Shown piece after piece: positions 26,767-35,921 of a stretch of DNA of 64,000 nucleotides (positions within the stretch are counted from its first letter, which is position 1; each line of letters starts with the position of its first letter). Made by a program: the position numbers and the translations under genes. The notes beneath the pieces were generated by a model. The model was not told the origin of the DNA. It ran no database searches and saw only the letters and a program-made list of their open reading frames with translations. The stretch comes from Bacillus_BD sp963787345 (GTDB lineage Bacteria; Bacillota; Bacilli; Bacillales; Cytobacillaceae). The stretch spans positions 186,001-250,000 of the forward strand of contig CAWBCW010000027.1 in NCBI GenBank assembly GCA_963787345.1. Direction: 5' to 3'.

Positions 26767-27891
26767 ATGATATTAGCAAAAAAGGTGAGGTTGAGACCGA
26801 CAAAAGAACAAGAAAAACAGTTATGGAAATCAGCAGGAACTGCTCGATGGACTTACAATTGGGTGTTAAACAAACAACAAGAGAATTATAAACAGGGCGG
26901 AAAGTTCTTGTCAAACAACGACTTGAGAAAAGAAATTACTCAACTAAAGAAAACAGTCGATTTCAAATGGCTGTCTGATGTATCAAATAATGTTGCGAAA
27001 CAAGCTGTAAAAGATGCCTGTGATGCTTATAAGAAATTTTTCAAAGGACAATCGGATTTCCCTAAGTTTAAAAGCAGAAAGAAGTCCAAAGCATCGTTTT
27101 ACAATGACACAGCTAAGTTAAAAGTAAAAAGAAACCTCGTTTTGATTGAAAAAGTAGGATGGATTAAAACAAGCGAGAAATTGCCTATGAATGTGAAATA
27201 CAACAATCCAAGGATTAGCTTTGATAAAAAGTATTGGTATATTGCTGTAGGTGTAGAAGAGGAAGTCGAACAGCTGGAACTAACTGATCAAGTCATAGGC
27301 GTTGATTTAGGAATCAAGAAGTTAGCCGTTTGTTCCAATGGTCAAACCTTTAAAAATATCAACAAAACTAAAGAAGTTAAAAAGGTCGAGATACGATTAC
27401 GTAGGTTGCAACGTAAGGTTTCTCAAAAATATGAAATGAATAAGCGAGGTGAAAACCAGTTTGTCAAAACATGCAATATTATAAAAATCGAAAAGAAAAT
27501 ACAACATCTACACAGACGGTTGAAAAACATTCGTGATAATCACATTCATCAATCAACAAATGCAATCGTGAAAACCAAACCTTGCAAAGTTGTAATGGAG
27601 GATTTGAATGTAAGCGGCATGATGAAAAATCGTCATTTATCCAAAGTATTAGCTGATCAAAAACTGTATGAATTTATATGTCAAATGAAATATAAATGTG
27701 AAAAATATGGCATTGAATTTATACAAGTAGATCGTTTTTATCCATCATCAAAAACATGTTCATCGTGTGGAAAGATTAAGAAGGACTTAAAACTTTCTAA
27801 CCGCACATATAAATGTGGATGTGGATTAGAGATAGATAGGGATTTAAATGCTTCAATTAATCTAGCTAACTTTGGAAAATTAACAGTTTAA
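26767..27891 (+). CDS. tnpB: TnpB RNA-guided nuclease of an IS605/IS1341-type element
   Basis: 374 residues, ATG after AAGGTGGTG. RuvC residues appear intact: Asp180 (GVDLGIKKLA), Glu278 (VMEDLNVSGM) and the DRDLNAS motif (357-363). The zinc finger is C331, C334, C350, C352, with a CxC second pair. TnpB proteins cut DNA guided by an RNA made from the element's right end and so help the element persist. No tnpA transposase is present, so the element cannot move by itself. Confidence 0.92.
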   Translation: MILAKKVRLRPTKEQEKQLWKSAGTARWTYNWVLNKQQENYKQGGKFLSNNDLRKEITQLKKTVDFKWLSDVSNNVAKQAVKDACDAYKKFFKGQSDFPKFKSRKKSKASFYNDTAKLKVKRNLVLIEKVGWIKTSEKLPMNVKYNNPRISFDKKYWYIAVGVEEEVEQLELTDQVIGVDLGIKKLAVCSNGQTFKNINKTKEVKKVEIRLRRLQRKVSQKYEMNKRGENQFVKTCNIIKIEKKIQHLHRRLKNIRDNHIHQSTNAIVKTKPCKVVMEDLNVSGMMKNRHLSKVLADQKLYEFICQMKYKCEKYGIEFIQVDRFYPSSKTCSSCGKIKKDLKLSNRTYKCGCGLEIDRDLNASINLANFGKLTV

Positions 27892-28035
27892 TCACAAATA
27901 AGATACTGTTAATGTGTAGGATTCGTTGTATCCGAATTTACGCTTGTGGACTGTCATATCAGACGAAAGTAGCTTTGGCAAAATCGGACAGATAGAAGCA
28001 AGAAGTAAACAAGGCTTATAGATTTTTATAAGTTT
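27892..28035 (+). mobile_element. Right end of the tnpB element, likely guide-RNA region
   Basis: Non-coding 3' tail behind tnpB, where elements of this family encode their omega/re-RNA. A hairpin CTTATA-GATTTT-TATAAG lies at 28015-28032, about 20 bp before the nitroreductase start. The exact end cannot be set from one copy. Confidence 0.5.
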
Positions 28036-28055
28036 TTGGCAACGGTTGATTATCT

Positions 28056-28583
28056 ATGAATGTATTTGAGGCAATAAAGAAAAGACGGGAAATTACAGTA
28101 TTTCAAGATAAGCAAATTCCAAAAGAGGTATTAGAACAAATATTGAACGCAGGCCATTTATCTCCTGCGGGAAATAACCTTCCATCAAGAGAATTTATTT
28201 TAGTACAGGATCCAGAGATGTTAAAGCATTTATCAAAATCCACACCTTTTGTTCCTTGGCTAGAAGGTGCTTCAGCAGCGATTGTTATTACCGGCCGGCC
28301 AGATATCAGTAAATACTGGCTTCAGGATGCGTCAATTTCCAGTGGATTTATTTGGTTAGCCTCAACAGAGCTAGGTCTTGGTGCAGCATTTGGCGCCATC
28401 TATCATGCCGAGGATGCAGCCCAATCCTTCAAGAGAGAAAATTATGTCCGACAAGCTTTATCTATTCCAGAGGATCGGCGGATCGTTGCTATCCTAGGAC
28501 TTGGGTATCCAGAAAAGCTGCCTCCGGCAAAATCACAATTACCGCGGGAAACGATTGTTCATTATGATCAGTTTCAACAATAG
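28056..28583 (+). CDS. Nitroreductase family protein
   Basis: 175 residues. FMN-binding motifs of the family: KKRREITVFQ at the N-terminus, NAGHLSPAGNN (about 31-41), and GLGAAFGAIYH with ILGLGYP near the C-terminus. These flavoenzymes reduce nitro groups or quinones with NAD(P)H. The start lacks a good ribosome site (only AACGGTTG) and the tnpB element ends right in front of it, so its native upstream region may have been displaced. Confidence 0.85.
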   Translation: MNVFEAIKKRREITVFQDKQIPKEVLEQILNAGHLSPAGNNLPSREFILVQDPEMLKHLSKSTPFVPWLEGASAAIVITGRPDISKYWLQDASISSGFIWLASTELGLGAAFGAIYHAEDAAQSFKRENYVRQALSIPEDRRIVAILGLGYPEKLPPAKSQLPRETIVHYDQFQQ

Positions 28584-28608
28584 TTTATAACGATAATCAA
28601 AATAATAA

Positions 28609-28634
28609 GGCTGTTCCACGTAAATGGAACAGCC
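28609..28634. terminator. Terminator between converging genes
   Basis: GGCTGTTCCA / TGGAACAGCC, perfect 10-bp stem, CGTAAA loop; TTATTATTTT follows on the minus strand. Confidence 0.88.
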
Positions 28635-28650
28635 CCCTAATTTGTATTTA

Positions 28651-29847
28651 TTACATTGACATCGAGCGTGACAATTGTGGATTTTTCAGCCAATAAACTG
28701 CAATGAAAATACCGAGAATCAGCACCACAGTCGCAAAGTAATAGGGATAATTAACATTAACATCAAATAATGCCCCACCTAAAATCGGACCAAATATATT
28801 TCCGATGCTCGTAAACATAGAGTTCATTCCACCAACAAACCCCTGTTCATTTCCAGCGATTCTTGATAAATAGGTCGTAATCGCAGGTCGAAACAAATCA
28901 AAGCCCACAAACAACATGAAAGTGGTTAAGACAACAGCCAAATACGACTGGACCATTGTCATAATGAAGGTAAGGGCTGCGGATAATATAAGACAATAAA
29001 GAACAACTGTAATTTCTCCAAACTTTCTAGCCATGCGGTCAAATAAAAATAATTGAGCAATAGCGCCAAGCAGCCCGCCTCCCATGACAACAATGGCTAT
29101 ATCTTTCGGTGTAAAGGCAAATTTAACATCTACAAACAAGCTGACAAGTGATTCAAAAGCAGCGAGTCCAAAGCTCGCAATTAATATTAAGATAAACGGA
29201 ATAAAATACAAAGGCTGAAAAATTTTCTTGGCCGTATCCTTTTTATCGATCTCAACAGTTTGCTGGAACTCTTCGTGTTTCACTCGATCGGGTTCTTTTA
29301 ATAAAAGAAAGGATAGAATTGCAGCTGCGATCCCAAAAAAGGCCGCTACGAAAAAGGGAAGCCGCGTATGAACTTCTGCTAAAAAACCGCCAATTCCCGG
29401 CCCAACGATGAACCCTGTATTAATGGCGGCCGACATATACCCGAGCGCTTTCGATCTTTCGTTTTTTGTTGTAATATCAGCAAGGAAAGCTGTTACAGCT
29501 GGCATAATAAACGCGGCACTAATGCCGCCCAGCGCACGCGAAAAAAATAAAACCGAAACGCTCTCACCTACTCCAAATATGAATTCAGAAACTCCAAAAA
29601 TAATAAGTCCAATGATAATCATTTTCTTACGTCCATAACGATCTACCCATTTACCTGCAATTGGAGAAGCGATTAATTGAAATAAAGCAAACATAGCGAC
29701 AAGGTACCCCATAATCGAACCGCTAATATGCAGTTCATGCATAAGTGTCGGCATGACTGGAATGACTAAACCGATCCCTAAAAAAGCAAGAAATAAATTG
29801 CCAAGTAAAATAAACAAGGTGACTTTTTTACTTTTTTGAAGTACCAT
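28651..29847 (-). CDS. MFS multidrug exporter, NorA/Bmr-like
   Basis: 398 residues from ATG 29847 (AAAGGAG upstream), twelve membrane helices. Motif A GKWVDRYGRKKM in loop 2-3 and motif C GFIVGPGIGG in helix 5 mark a drug/proton antiporter of the 12-helix DHA1 group. It probably exports cationic or fluoroquinolone-type compounds, though no substrate can be read from the sequence. Confidence 0.83.
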   Translation of the reverse strand: MVLQKSKKVTLFILLGNLFLAFLGIGLVIPVMPTLMHELHISGSIMGYLVAMFALFQLIASPIAGKWVDRYGRKKMIIIGLIIFGVSEFIFGVGESVSVLFFSRALGGISAAFIMPAVTAFLADITTKNERSKALGYMSAAINTGFIVGPGIGGFLAEVHTRLPFFVAAFFGIAAAILSFLLLKEPDRVKHEEFQQTVEIDKKDTAKKIFQPLYFIPFILILIASFGLAAFESLVSLFVDVKFAFTPKDIAIVVMGGGLLGAIAQLFLFDRMARKFGEITVVLYCLILSAALTFIMTMVQSYLAVVLTTFMLFVGFDLFRPAITTYLSRIAGNEQGFVGGMNSMFTSIGNIFGPILGGALFDVNVNYPYYFATVVLILGIFIAVYWLKNPQLSRSMSM

Positions 29848-29899
29848 CCGATGATTTCTCCTTTGCACGAGTGTGCGACTATAGAATGATTTTATTGCA

Positions 29900-30101
29900 T
29901 ATCAAATTCGCCTTGGCGTATTTGCGCCTAGATAATACCTTCACTCGCGAAGGTATTCTTTCCCTTGAAAATCGCATGTCTCCGCCGGAGGCTTTAACTG
30001 CATTCAGCCAAGGTTTGAACCCCCCACTGAATGATTTAAAAAACTTTGCATTCATCTCACCACTTATAGAAGCGGGAGACTTCCGCTGAATGATGTTAAA
30101 A
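29900..30101 (+). repeat. Dispersed structured repeat, copy 2
   Basis: Begins AATTCGCC-TT-GGCGTATT and TGCGCC, holds CTCCGCCGGAGGCTTTAACT, CATTCATCTCACCACTTATA and ends CCGCTGAATGATGTTAAA, which pairs with TTTAACTGCATTCAGC inside the element. Same family as 9003-9241 and 54918-55112. The gap 29848-30328 contains no gene besides this element. Confidence 0.85.
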
Positions 30102-30328
30102 TTATATTACTAAAGAGATTATAACTGTTTTGATTAAACAGGCAAACCCAAAAGGACCAATACAGCTCCTTTTTATTTATCGTCAAAATAATAAATAGAG
30201 ACAACAAAAAAACACCCCGTTTTATTCTGATTTTGCAATAGAATAAATGGAGTGCTTCCGTCAAAACTTGATTACAGTATTTCAATACTATTCAAGTTTT
30301 GATAATAAGTTGTTAAATCACGATTTGA

Positions 30329-30401
30329 TGGGGCATGACGGGCTCGAACCGCCGACCTCTTGGTTGTCGACCAAGCGCTCTCCCAGCTGAGCTAATGCCC
30401 C
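30329..30401 (-). tRNA. tRNA-Val (GAC anticodon)
   Basis: 73 bases fold into a full cloverleaf: acceptor GGGGCAT/ATGCCCC, D-arm GCTC/GAGC, anticodon stem CTTGG/CCAAG with loop TCGACAA (anticodon GAC), T-arm GGCGG-TTCGAGC-CCGTC. CCA is not encoded. It stands alone. Confidence 0.95.
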
Positions 30402-30651
30402 GCATTTAAAGTTCCACATTTCTCTTGTTCGGACATTTATTACTATATATTATTTCCTCCTCTTTGTCAAACTCTTTATTTTATTTTGTAATAATCAAAC
30501 TTTTTACTCCAATTAATTAAAGCTATTCTATAGATTAGCTAAGTCATAATCCCTTGCACTCTCTCATAAATATGGACAAGGGGCAGGAAGACATTGAGGG
30601 GAGAGCGGCGGATGGAAATCAACTTAAATTTAAAGGAATCGATTACTAAAT

Positions 30652-31266
30652 ATGAGAACAGTTGAAACTTATTTTTATTTAATTTTCGGAGCCGTCTTAC
30701 AAGGAATGTCAATGTCCTTATTTTTATTCCCACATTCAATCCCTTCAGGCGGTGGAGCGGGACTTGCCATCCTAATTAATCATTTCTTCCATCTCCCACT
30801 CGGCTTTTCCCTATGGATCGCAAACGCCGTCTTTTTAATATTTGCGCTTAATTATTTTGGATTCACATGGACATTCAGAACGTTATTTTCTGTAGCGGTT
30901 ACTTCCACAACCGTCAGCATCATTACACCTCTCGTCCCCCATTTTCATTTTCATATTCTTCTTGAACTATTAATCGGCGGTCTTGGTTTTGGAATCGGCG
31001 TTGGTCTGCTCATTCGAAAAGGAGCTTCCAGCGGCGGCATGGTCATTCCAGCCTTAATGATCTCCTCCTATCGAAACTGGAGACCAGGAAAAGTGATGAT
31101 GGTTATTAATCTTTTCATTTTTTTATTAACGTCTATTGTGATTGATTATAAAATTGTTATTTATGCGATTATTTGTCAGTTTATTTCTACAAATATGATT
31201 GACCTCATTCAAAGGTTTAATTTTTACAAATATAATTTTCTTTCCCCTAGTTGGAGAAAAAGATAA
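30652..31266 (+). CDS. YitT/YczE-like membrane protein
   Basis: 204 residues, five or six membrane helices. FPHSIPSGGGAGLAILINHF (about 26-45) and the later RKGASSGGMVIPALMIS are repeated glycine-rich features of the DUF161/YitT family. It lacks the soluble C-terminal domain found in longer members. AAAGGAATCG upstream is the ribosome site. Function unknown; it lies 100 bp before spoVAF on the same strand. Confidence 0.75.
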   Translation: MRTVETYFYLIFGAVLQGMSMSLFLFPHSIPSGGGAGLAILINHFFHLPLGFSLWIANAVFLIFALNYFGFTWTFRTLFSVAVTSTTVSIITPLVPHFHFHILLELLIGGLGFGIGVGLLIRKGASSGGMVIPALMISSYRNWRPGKVMMVINLFIFLLTSIVIDYKIVIYAIICQFISTNMIDLIQRFNFYKYNFLSPSWRKR

Positions 31267-31366
31267 AGATGAAATCCTTTCTACTTAAGGGTATGATTTT
31301 TTCACCTTATGTCTATTATGGAGATAGCCTATTAGAAAATAATGGATATTATGATGAAGGTGGATT

Positions 31367-32830
31367 ATGGAACAACAAAAAGAGAAAGTACAAGTAAAAG
31401 CAAATATTGAAGATAACGTCACTTATTTACGTCAGGAACTTGGAGTTGGAAAAAGCTTTGATATCGTCCATTTAGATGTGGAATATGCAGAACATAAAAT
31501 GGCGATGTTTTTAGTCGACGGCTTAGTTAAAGACGACCTTCTCCATTTATTAATGAAGTTTTTAGCTAAAGTAAAAAAGGAAGAACTTGAAAAAGATGTA
31601 CTAAAAAAGTTATTAAGAACCTATATTCCCTATATTGAAATTAGTACGACAGATGACTTAAGCGAAGTCGTAAGCGGAGTTTTATCGGGTCCAACTGCAC
31701 TCATTGTCGATGGAATTGACGAAGCCATCTTAATTGATGCTCGAACATACCCTGTTCGTGGTCCAGAAGAACCAGATACAGAAAGAGTTGTTCGTGGTTC
31801 CCGAGATGGTTTTGTAGAAACGATTGTATTTAATACCGCTTTAACAAGGAGAAGAGTTCGAGATCGTTCCCTTCGAATGAAATTTATGCAAGTCGGACGT
31901 AGGTCCAAAACAGATGTTGTGCTTTGTTATTTGGAGGATATTGCCGACGAAGATATGGTCAAAAAATTAGAAGATACGATTTCTAAAATTGATACAGATG
32001 GTCTGCCAATGGCTGATAAAACAATTGAAGAGTATATTTCGGGCAGTTATTGGAATCCGTTTCCAGTCGTTCGGTTTACGGAAAGACCTGATACAGCTGC
32101 AACACATCTTTTTGAAGGCCACGTTATTATTTTTGTCGATGGTTCACCTTCTGCGATGATTACTCCTGTAACGTATTGGCACCATTTATCACACGCTGAA
32201 GAATATCGAAACAATCCGATCTCAGGAACTTACTTGCGACTTGTCCGATATTTAGCGGTTTTTTCATCGATCTTCTTATTACCTCTATGGTATTTATTCA
32301 CATTAGATCCACATTTATTACCAGAGGGACTAGAGTTTATCGGTCCTAATAAAAATGGGAACATCCCATTAATCATCCAGTTTATAGTAATTGAAGTAGG
32401 TCTTGATATGCTCCGTATGGCTGCTATTCATACACCAACCTCATTAGCCACGGCACTAGGTCTTGTCGCAGCCCTCATGATCGGGCAAGTAGCGGTTGAA
32501 GTAGGATTAATTACAAATGAAGTCATCTTATACTTTTCGATAGCCGCTATCGGAACTTTTGCAACACCAAGCTATGAACTTGGGCTCGCCAACCGACTTG
32601 TTAGAATTAGTTTGCTGCTTCTCACAGCGATGTTCCATGCCCCTGGGTATATCATTGGAATAACTCTATTCATCATTTTTCTATCCAGAATGGAATCTTT
32701 TGGTGTGCCTTATCTTTGGCCTTTTATTCCATTTAACATTCGGACCTTACGAGACGTTCTCATTCGCGCACCGATTCCGTTGAAAAATAGAAGACCACGA
32801 ATATTAAATCCAAAAGACCCTGATCGTTAA
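31367..32830 (+). CDS. spoVAF: Spore membrane protein SpoVAF (GerA-family A subunit)
   Basis: 487 residues: soluble N-terminal half to about 290, then five or six membrane helices. RTYPVRGPEEPDTERVVRGS and HTPTSLATALGLVAALMIGQ are shared by SpoVAF and germinant receptor A subunits; the C-terminal AIGTFATPSYELGLANRLVR fits SpoVAF best. SpoVAF modulates germination together with other inner-membrane spore proteins. Unusually it is not in a spoVA operon here: spoVAC-AD-AEb are 24 kb away. ATG is only three bases after GGTGG. Confidence 0.82.
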   Translation: MEQQKEKVQVKANIEDNVTYLRQELGVGKSFDIVHLDVEYAEHKMAMFLVDGLVKDDLLHLLMKFLAKVKKEELEKDVLKKLLRTYIPYIEISTTDDLSEVVSGVLSGPTALIVDGIDEAILIDARTYPVRGPEEPDTERVVRGSRDGFVETIVFNTALTRRRVRDRSLRMKFMQVGRRSKTDVVLCYLEDIADEDMVKKLEDTISKIDTDGLPMADKTIEEYISGSYWNPFPVVRFTERPDTAATHLFEGHVIIFVDGSPSAMITPVTYWHHLSHAEEYRNNPISGTYLRLVRYLAVFSSIFLLPLWYLFTLDPHLLPEGLEFIGPNKNGNIPLIIQFIVIEVGLDMLRMAAIHTPTSLATALGLVAALMIGQVAVEVGLITNEVILYFSIAAIGTFATPSYELGLANRLVRISLLLLTAMFHAPGYIIGITLFIIFLSRMESFGVPYLWPFIPFNIRTLRDVLIRAPIPLKNRRPRILNPKDPDR

Positions 32831-32834
32831 TCAA

Positions 32835-32873
32835 AAAACACTGAGCACCCTCCATGACTTGGAAGGTGTTCAG
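32835..32873. terminator. Terminator between converging genes
   Basis: CTGAGCACC.TCCA pairs with TGGA.GGTGTTCAG; TTTTTT follows on the minus strand. Confidence 0.88.
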
Positions 32874-32877
32874 CATT

Positions 32878-33414
32878 TTATAAAGCATCAATGTTCAGTG
32901 AAATGCATTCATTATTTTCAACTATCATTTTATTCATTTGATTAATATGTCCAACCTGATGAATGGAGAGAAATGCGCGAATCCAAGATCCATGGCCAAA
33001 TACAAGGATATTACTGCATTCCTTATACTTTTCTAAAAACGTAAAAATTCGGCCTTCAAAATCCACTAAACTTTCTCCAAGCAATAAATCTCTTGGATGT
33101 TGGAGCCAATTCTCCCCCACCGCATTCATTAAATCAGCTTTAGGCCGGCCTTCAAATGTCCCAAAATCCAATTCGTCTAATAATGGTTCAGTCATTGCCA
33201 TAAATCCATATAAATTGGCGGTTTGATGAGTTCTTTTCAGCGTACTAGCTAATATCAATTGAAATGGGGCAAGCTTTTCTAATCCATCTTGATTGTTTTT
33301 TATCTTCTGTTGGACGTCCTCAGTAACTGGTAATATGTCAATGTCTTTTCTGCCCTGAAGCCATGTATTTACATTCCATTCTGTCGGAAGATGTCTTATA
33401 AAGGTAATTTGCAT
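32878..33414 (-). CDS. Histidine phosphatase family protein coupled to ComA-like gene
   Basis: 178 residues. Catalytic RH pair at Arg7-His8 (IRHLPTEWN, with Leu where RHG is usual), Arg61 (STLKRTHQTA), Glu81 and His141 (VFGHGSW) complete the phosphoglycerate mutase-type active site. Its ATG lies inside the end of the phosphosulfolactate synthase gene (19-base overlap; GGAGGAAGATGG upstream). This tight coupling suggests it removes phosphate from that enzyme's product, replacing the usual ComB phosphatase; this is inference. Confidence 0.82.
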   Translation of the reverse strand: MQITFIRHLPTEWNVNTWLQGRKDIDILPVTEDVQQKIKNNQDGLEKLAPFQLILASTLKRTHQTANLYGFMAMTEPLLDELDFGTFEGRPKADLMNAVGENWLQHPRDLLLGESLVDFEGRIFTFLEKYKECSNILVFGHGSWIRAFLSIHQVGHINQMNKMIVENNECISLNIDAL

Positions 33415-34166
33415 CCATCTTCCTCCAAATAAAAGGTTTCACTTCTTAAGCCACAACGTTGAACTTCTAGTTGAAGCACGTCGTGAATTTTAACATTTCC
33501 TAAATTAACATTTGTCCCAATCTCATTAATAAAAAACATTTGTTGGCTTGATGTTGGCGCCTCAAATATTATCTTATTCACATCTAGGCCATTTATTAAT
33601 TCACTAATGAGGTTGGTTTTTACGTTGCCATTTTTTTGATAAATCCCTGAAGTACCAGAATCCCTTCCTTCTGTTATCACATAAGTACTTCCTGCTTCGA
33701 ATAATTGAACGAATTCATTTTTCCATTCGGAAATAGACATATCAGCTTCTGTATCCTTTGAACCTACCTCCGCCAATACATTGAAATCCTTTTTTACCAT
33801 TTTAATGATTTCACAACGTTCCTCTAACGGAATATGAAAAGTACCATTTGAAATTTCCACCCATTGAATTCCTAACGCTTTTAACCAGTTCAAATATTCT
33901 TCCACTTTATTTTGCATATATGATTTTTCAAATAAAGTTCCACCGCAATACGATTTTATTCCATATTCTTTATATAAACGGATTTTTTCCTTTAAATTTG
34001 GCGTAATATAAGCTGAACCAATACCTATTTTGGCAACATCAATAAATGGATGGTAATCATGTAAAATACTTTTTAATTCCCCAATCGAAATCCCTAAATC
34101 GATAATTGATGTTAGACCAAATTCTCTATCCCCTGTTGTTCTTGCAGGCAATGATAAAAAACTCAT
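33396..34166 (-). CDS. comA: Phosphosulfolactate synthase (ComA/YitD family)
   Basis: 256 residues, a single TIM-barrel domain. DVAKIGIGSAYI, YGIKSYCGGTLFE and VEISNGTFHIP match the ComA family, which adds sulfite to phosphoenolpyruvate to give 2-phospho-3-sulfolactate. In methanogens this starts coenzyme M synthesis; in B. subtilis the homologue YitD is tied to sulfolactate in spores. ATG after AAAGGAGGGG. Operon with a histidine phosphatase, divergent from an MFS gene. The absence of ComB and ComC nearby is notable. Confidence 0.88.
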   Translation of the reverse strand: MSFLSLPARTTGDREFGLTSIIDLGISIGELKSILHDYHPFIDVAKIGIGSAYITPNLKEKIRLYKEYGIKSYCGGTLFEKSYMQNKVEEYLNWLKALGIQWVEISNGTFHIPLEERCEIIKMVKKDFNVLAEVGSKDTEADMSISEWKNEFVQLFEAGSTYVITEGRDSGTSGIYQKNGNVKTNLISELINGLDVNKIIFEAPTSSQQMFFINEIGTNVNLGNVKIHDVLQLEVQRCGLRSETFYLEEDGCKLPL

Positions 34167-34358
34167 GGAATCCCCTCCTTTACATACCTAAATTAGAGTA
34201 TTCAAAAATTAGGTGTTTGTGTAGATTTTGGATCGAAACAAATAAATATTTAGAAAAAATCTCCATGAATATTCGCCGAACCTTAATCAAACAATAAACT
34301 GAAACAATTTAGACCCACTATTGTGATTAATTTTTCGATAAAAAAGAAGGTGTCATTA

Positions 34359-35615
34359 ATGCCAAAGCAAAAACATAAAGGCATGACTATCACTGCGATC
34401 GGATCAATCCCACTTATTCTTGTGTTAGGGAACTCCATGCTAATCCCGATTTTGCCAAAAATGAAAAGCGAATTAGAGATCACCCAGTTTCAAACGAGTT
34501 TACTCATATCCGTATTTTCAATTAGTGCTGCGATCATGATTCCTATATTAGGTTATCTTTCAGACCGATTTTCACGAAAAGCAATCGTCATTCCAGCGCT
34601 TATTTTATATGGAAGCGGCGGAATCGTTGCAGGATTTGCAGCAGCTTCGTTTGACAATGCGTATACATGGATTCTTGCTGGTCGAATCATGCAAGGCATC
34701 GGTGCGGCCGGAACGACATCCATGGCAATGGCTTTAACAGGCGATTTATTTAAAGGTGGAGAACAAAGCAAAGTATTAGGGCTTGTAGAAGCATCAAATG
34801 GATTCGGAAAAGTGGTGAGCCCAATTATTGGGTCATTGCTCGCACTGCTTGTATGGTATGCCGTATTCTTTGCCTTTCCGATCTTCTGTTTGGCCTCTAT
34901 TTTACTAACCATTTTCTATATTAAGGAAAAAAAGTCATCAAAGGAGAACACTCCATTAGGAGAGTATGCGAAAGGATTGGTTTCTGTATTTAAAACAGAA
35001 GGTAGGTGGCTGCTTACAGCCTATTTAGCGGGAGCCACCTGTCTTTTTACCCTATTTGGGATTTTATTTTACATTTCAGATATTCTCGAAAGTGATTATG
35101 GAATCGATGGAGTATTAAAAGGTGCTATTTTAGCGATCCCCCTATTATTTATGACGACAACGTCATATATTACGGGTAGCCGTATAGGTAAAAAAATGAA
35201 GCGGATGAAAAAATTAATCATTTTCGGATTAATTCTGATGACCATTTCATTTTCAACACTAGTCTTGTTTAAAGGTCTGATTCCGTTTTTCTCCATTCTC
35301 GTTATAAGCTCGATTGGAACAGGCCTTGCCCTTCCATGTATCAATAGCTTCATTACAGGCTCTGTATCAACCGATAAACGAGGGTTTGTTACTTCTTTGT
35401 ATGGATCTGTTCGCTTTTTAGGAGTTGCAATTGGTCCACCTGTGTATAGCACATTAATGAACTGGTCAAGGACAGGAATGTTTTTATCAACAGCTGGATT
35501 AACGCTTTTAGTTGGAATTCTTTGCATGTTCTTAATTCAAGTCGGTAAAAAAGAAAAACCTGAAGAAGCAAATAAGAAAAAAGAAACATTATTTGATAAG
35601 TTACAATTTACTTAG
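34359..35615 (+). CDS. MFS transporter divergent from comA (possibly YitG-like)
   Basis: 418 residues from ATG 34359 (GAAGGTG upstream). Twelve helices; motif A GYLSDRFSRKAI, and NGFGKVVSPIIGS in helix 5. B. subtilis carries an MFS gene (yitG) beside its comA homologue, so this may be the counterpart and could move sulfolactate between mother cell and forespore or outward. The family itself resembles drug exporters, so the substrate is uncertain. Confidence 0.75.
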   Translation: MPKQKHKGMTITAIGSIPLILVLGNSMLIPILPKMKSELEITQFQTSLLISVFSISAAIMIPILGYLSDRFSRKAIVIPALILYGSGGIVAGFAAASFDNAYTWILAGRIMQGIGAAGTTSMAMALTGDLFKGGEQSKVLGLVEASNGFGKVVSPIIGSLLALLVWYAVFFAFPIFCLASILLTIFYIKEKKSSKENTPLGEYAKGLVSVFKTEGRWLLTAYLAGATCLFTLFGILFYISDILESDYGIDGVLKGAILAIPLLFMTTTSYITGSRIGKKMKRMKKLIIFGLILMTISFSTLVLFKGLIPFFSILVISSIGTGLALPCINSFITGSVSTDKRGFVTSLYGSVRFLGVAIGPPVYSTLMNWSRTGMFLSTAGLTLLVGILCMFLIQVGKKEKPEEANKKKETLFDKLQFT

Positions 35616-35627
35616 GAGGAGGGGCCA

Positions 35628-35915
35628 ATGCCTGTTTATTTTTCGCCGGAAGTCGTAACCCCGGAATTTCAAGTTTTAAATATCGTAGATGCAAAGGAAA
35701 AGGCTCTTGGTAATGTTGCCTTTTTATTTGATGAAAAAAAGTTGTATGTATATGGCATATTAGAAGAGGAAGAGGTCGGGGCTGATTTTAAAGACATCGT
35801 CACCCCTTATATAAAAGGATTATCCAAAGCAAAACCGGGAGTTGAAGTGTATTCTTGTTTATATATAGGCTGTAAAAAAATTACACTTAATACCGAAGAA
35901 GAGGAAGAAGAATAA
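35628..35915 (+). CDS. Hypothetical 95-residue acidic protein
   Basis: Not recognised. Starts 12 bases after the MFS stop with AGGAGGAGGGG upstream, so it is in the same operon. Starts MPVYFSPEVVTPEFQ; the core alternates strands and helices (KEKALGNVAFLFDEKKLYVYG), ends in a Glu tract. No signal or membrane segment. A role connected with the MFS protein is possible only by position. Confidence 0.65.
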   Translation: MPVYFSPEVVTPEFQVLNIVDAKEKALGNVAFLFDEKKLYVYGILEEEEVGADFKDIVTPYIKGLSKAKPGVEVYSCLYIGCKKITLNTEEEEEE

Positions 35916-35921
35916 AAACAG

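Noticed and set aside
30612..30665. 17-codon frame (MEINLNLKES...) overlapping the YitT-like start
   Set aside because: Could be a leader peptide but has no conserved feature, no attenuator, and may be chance.
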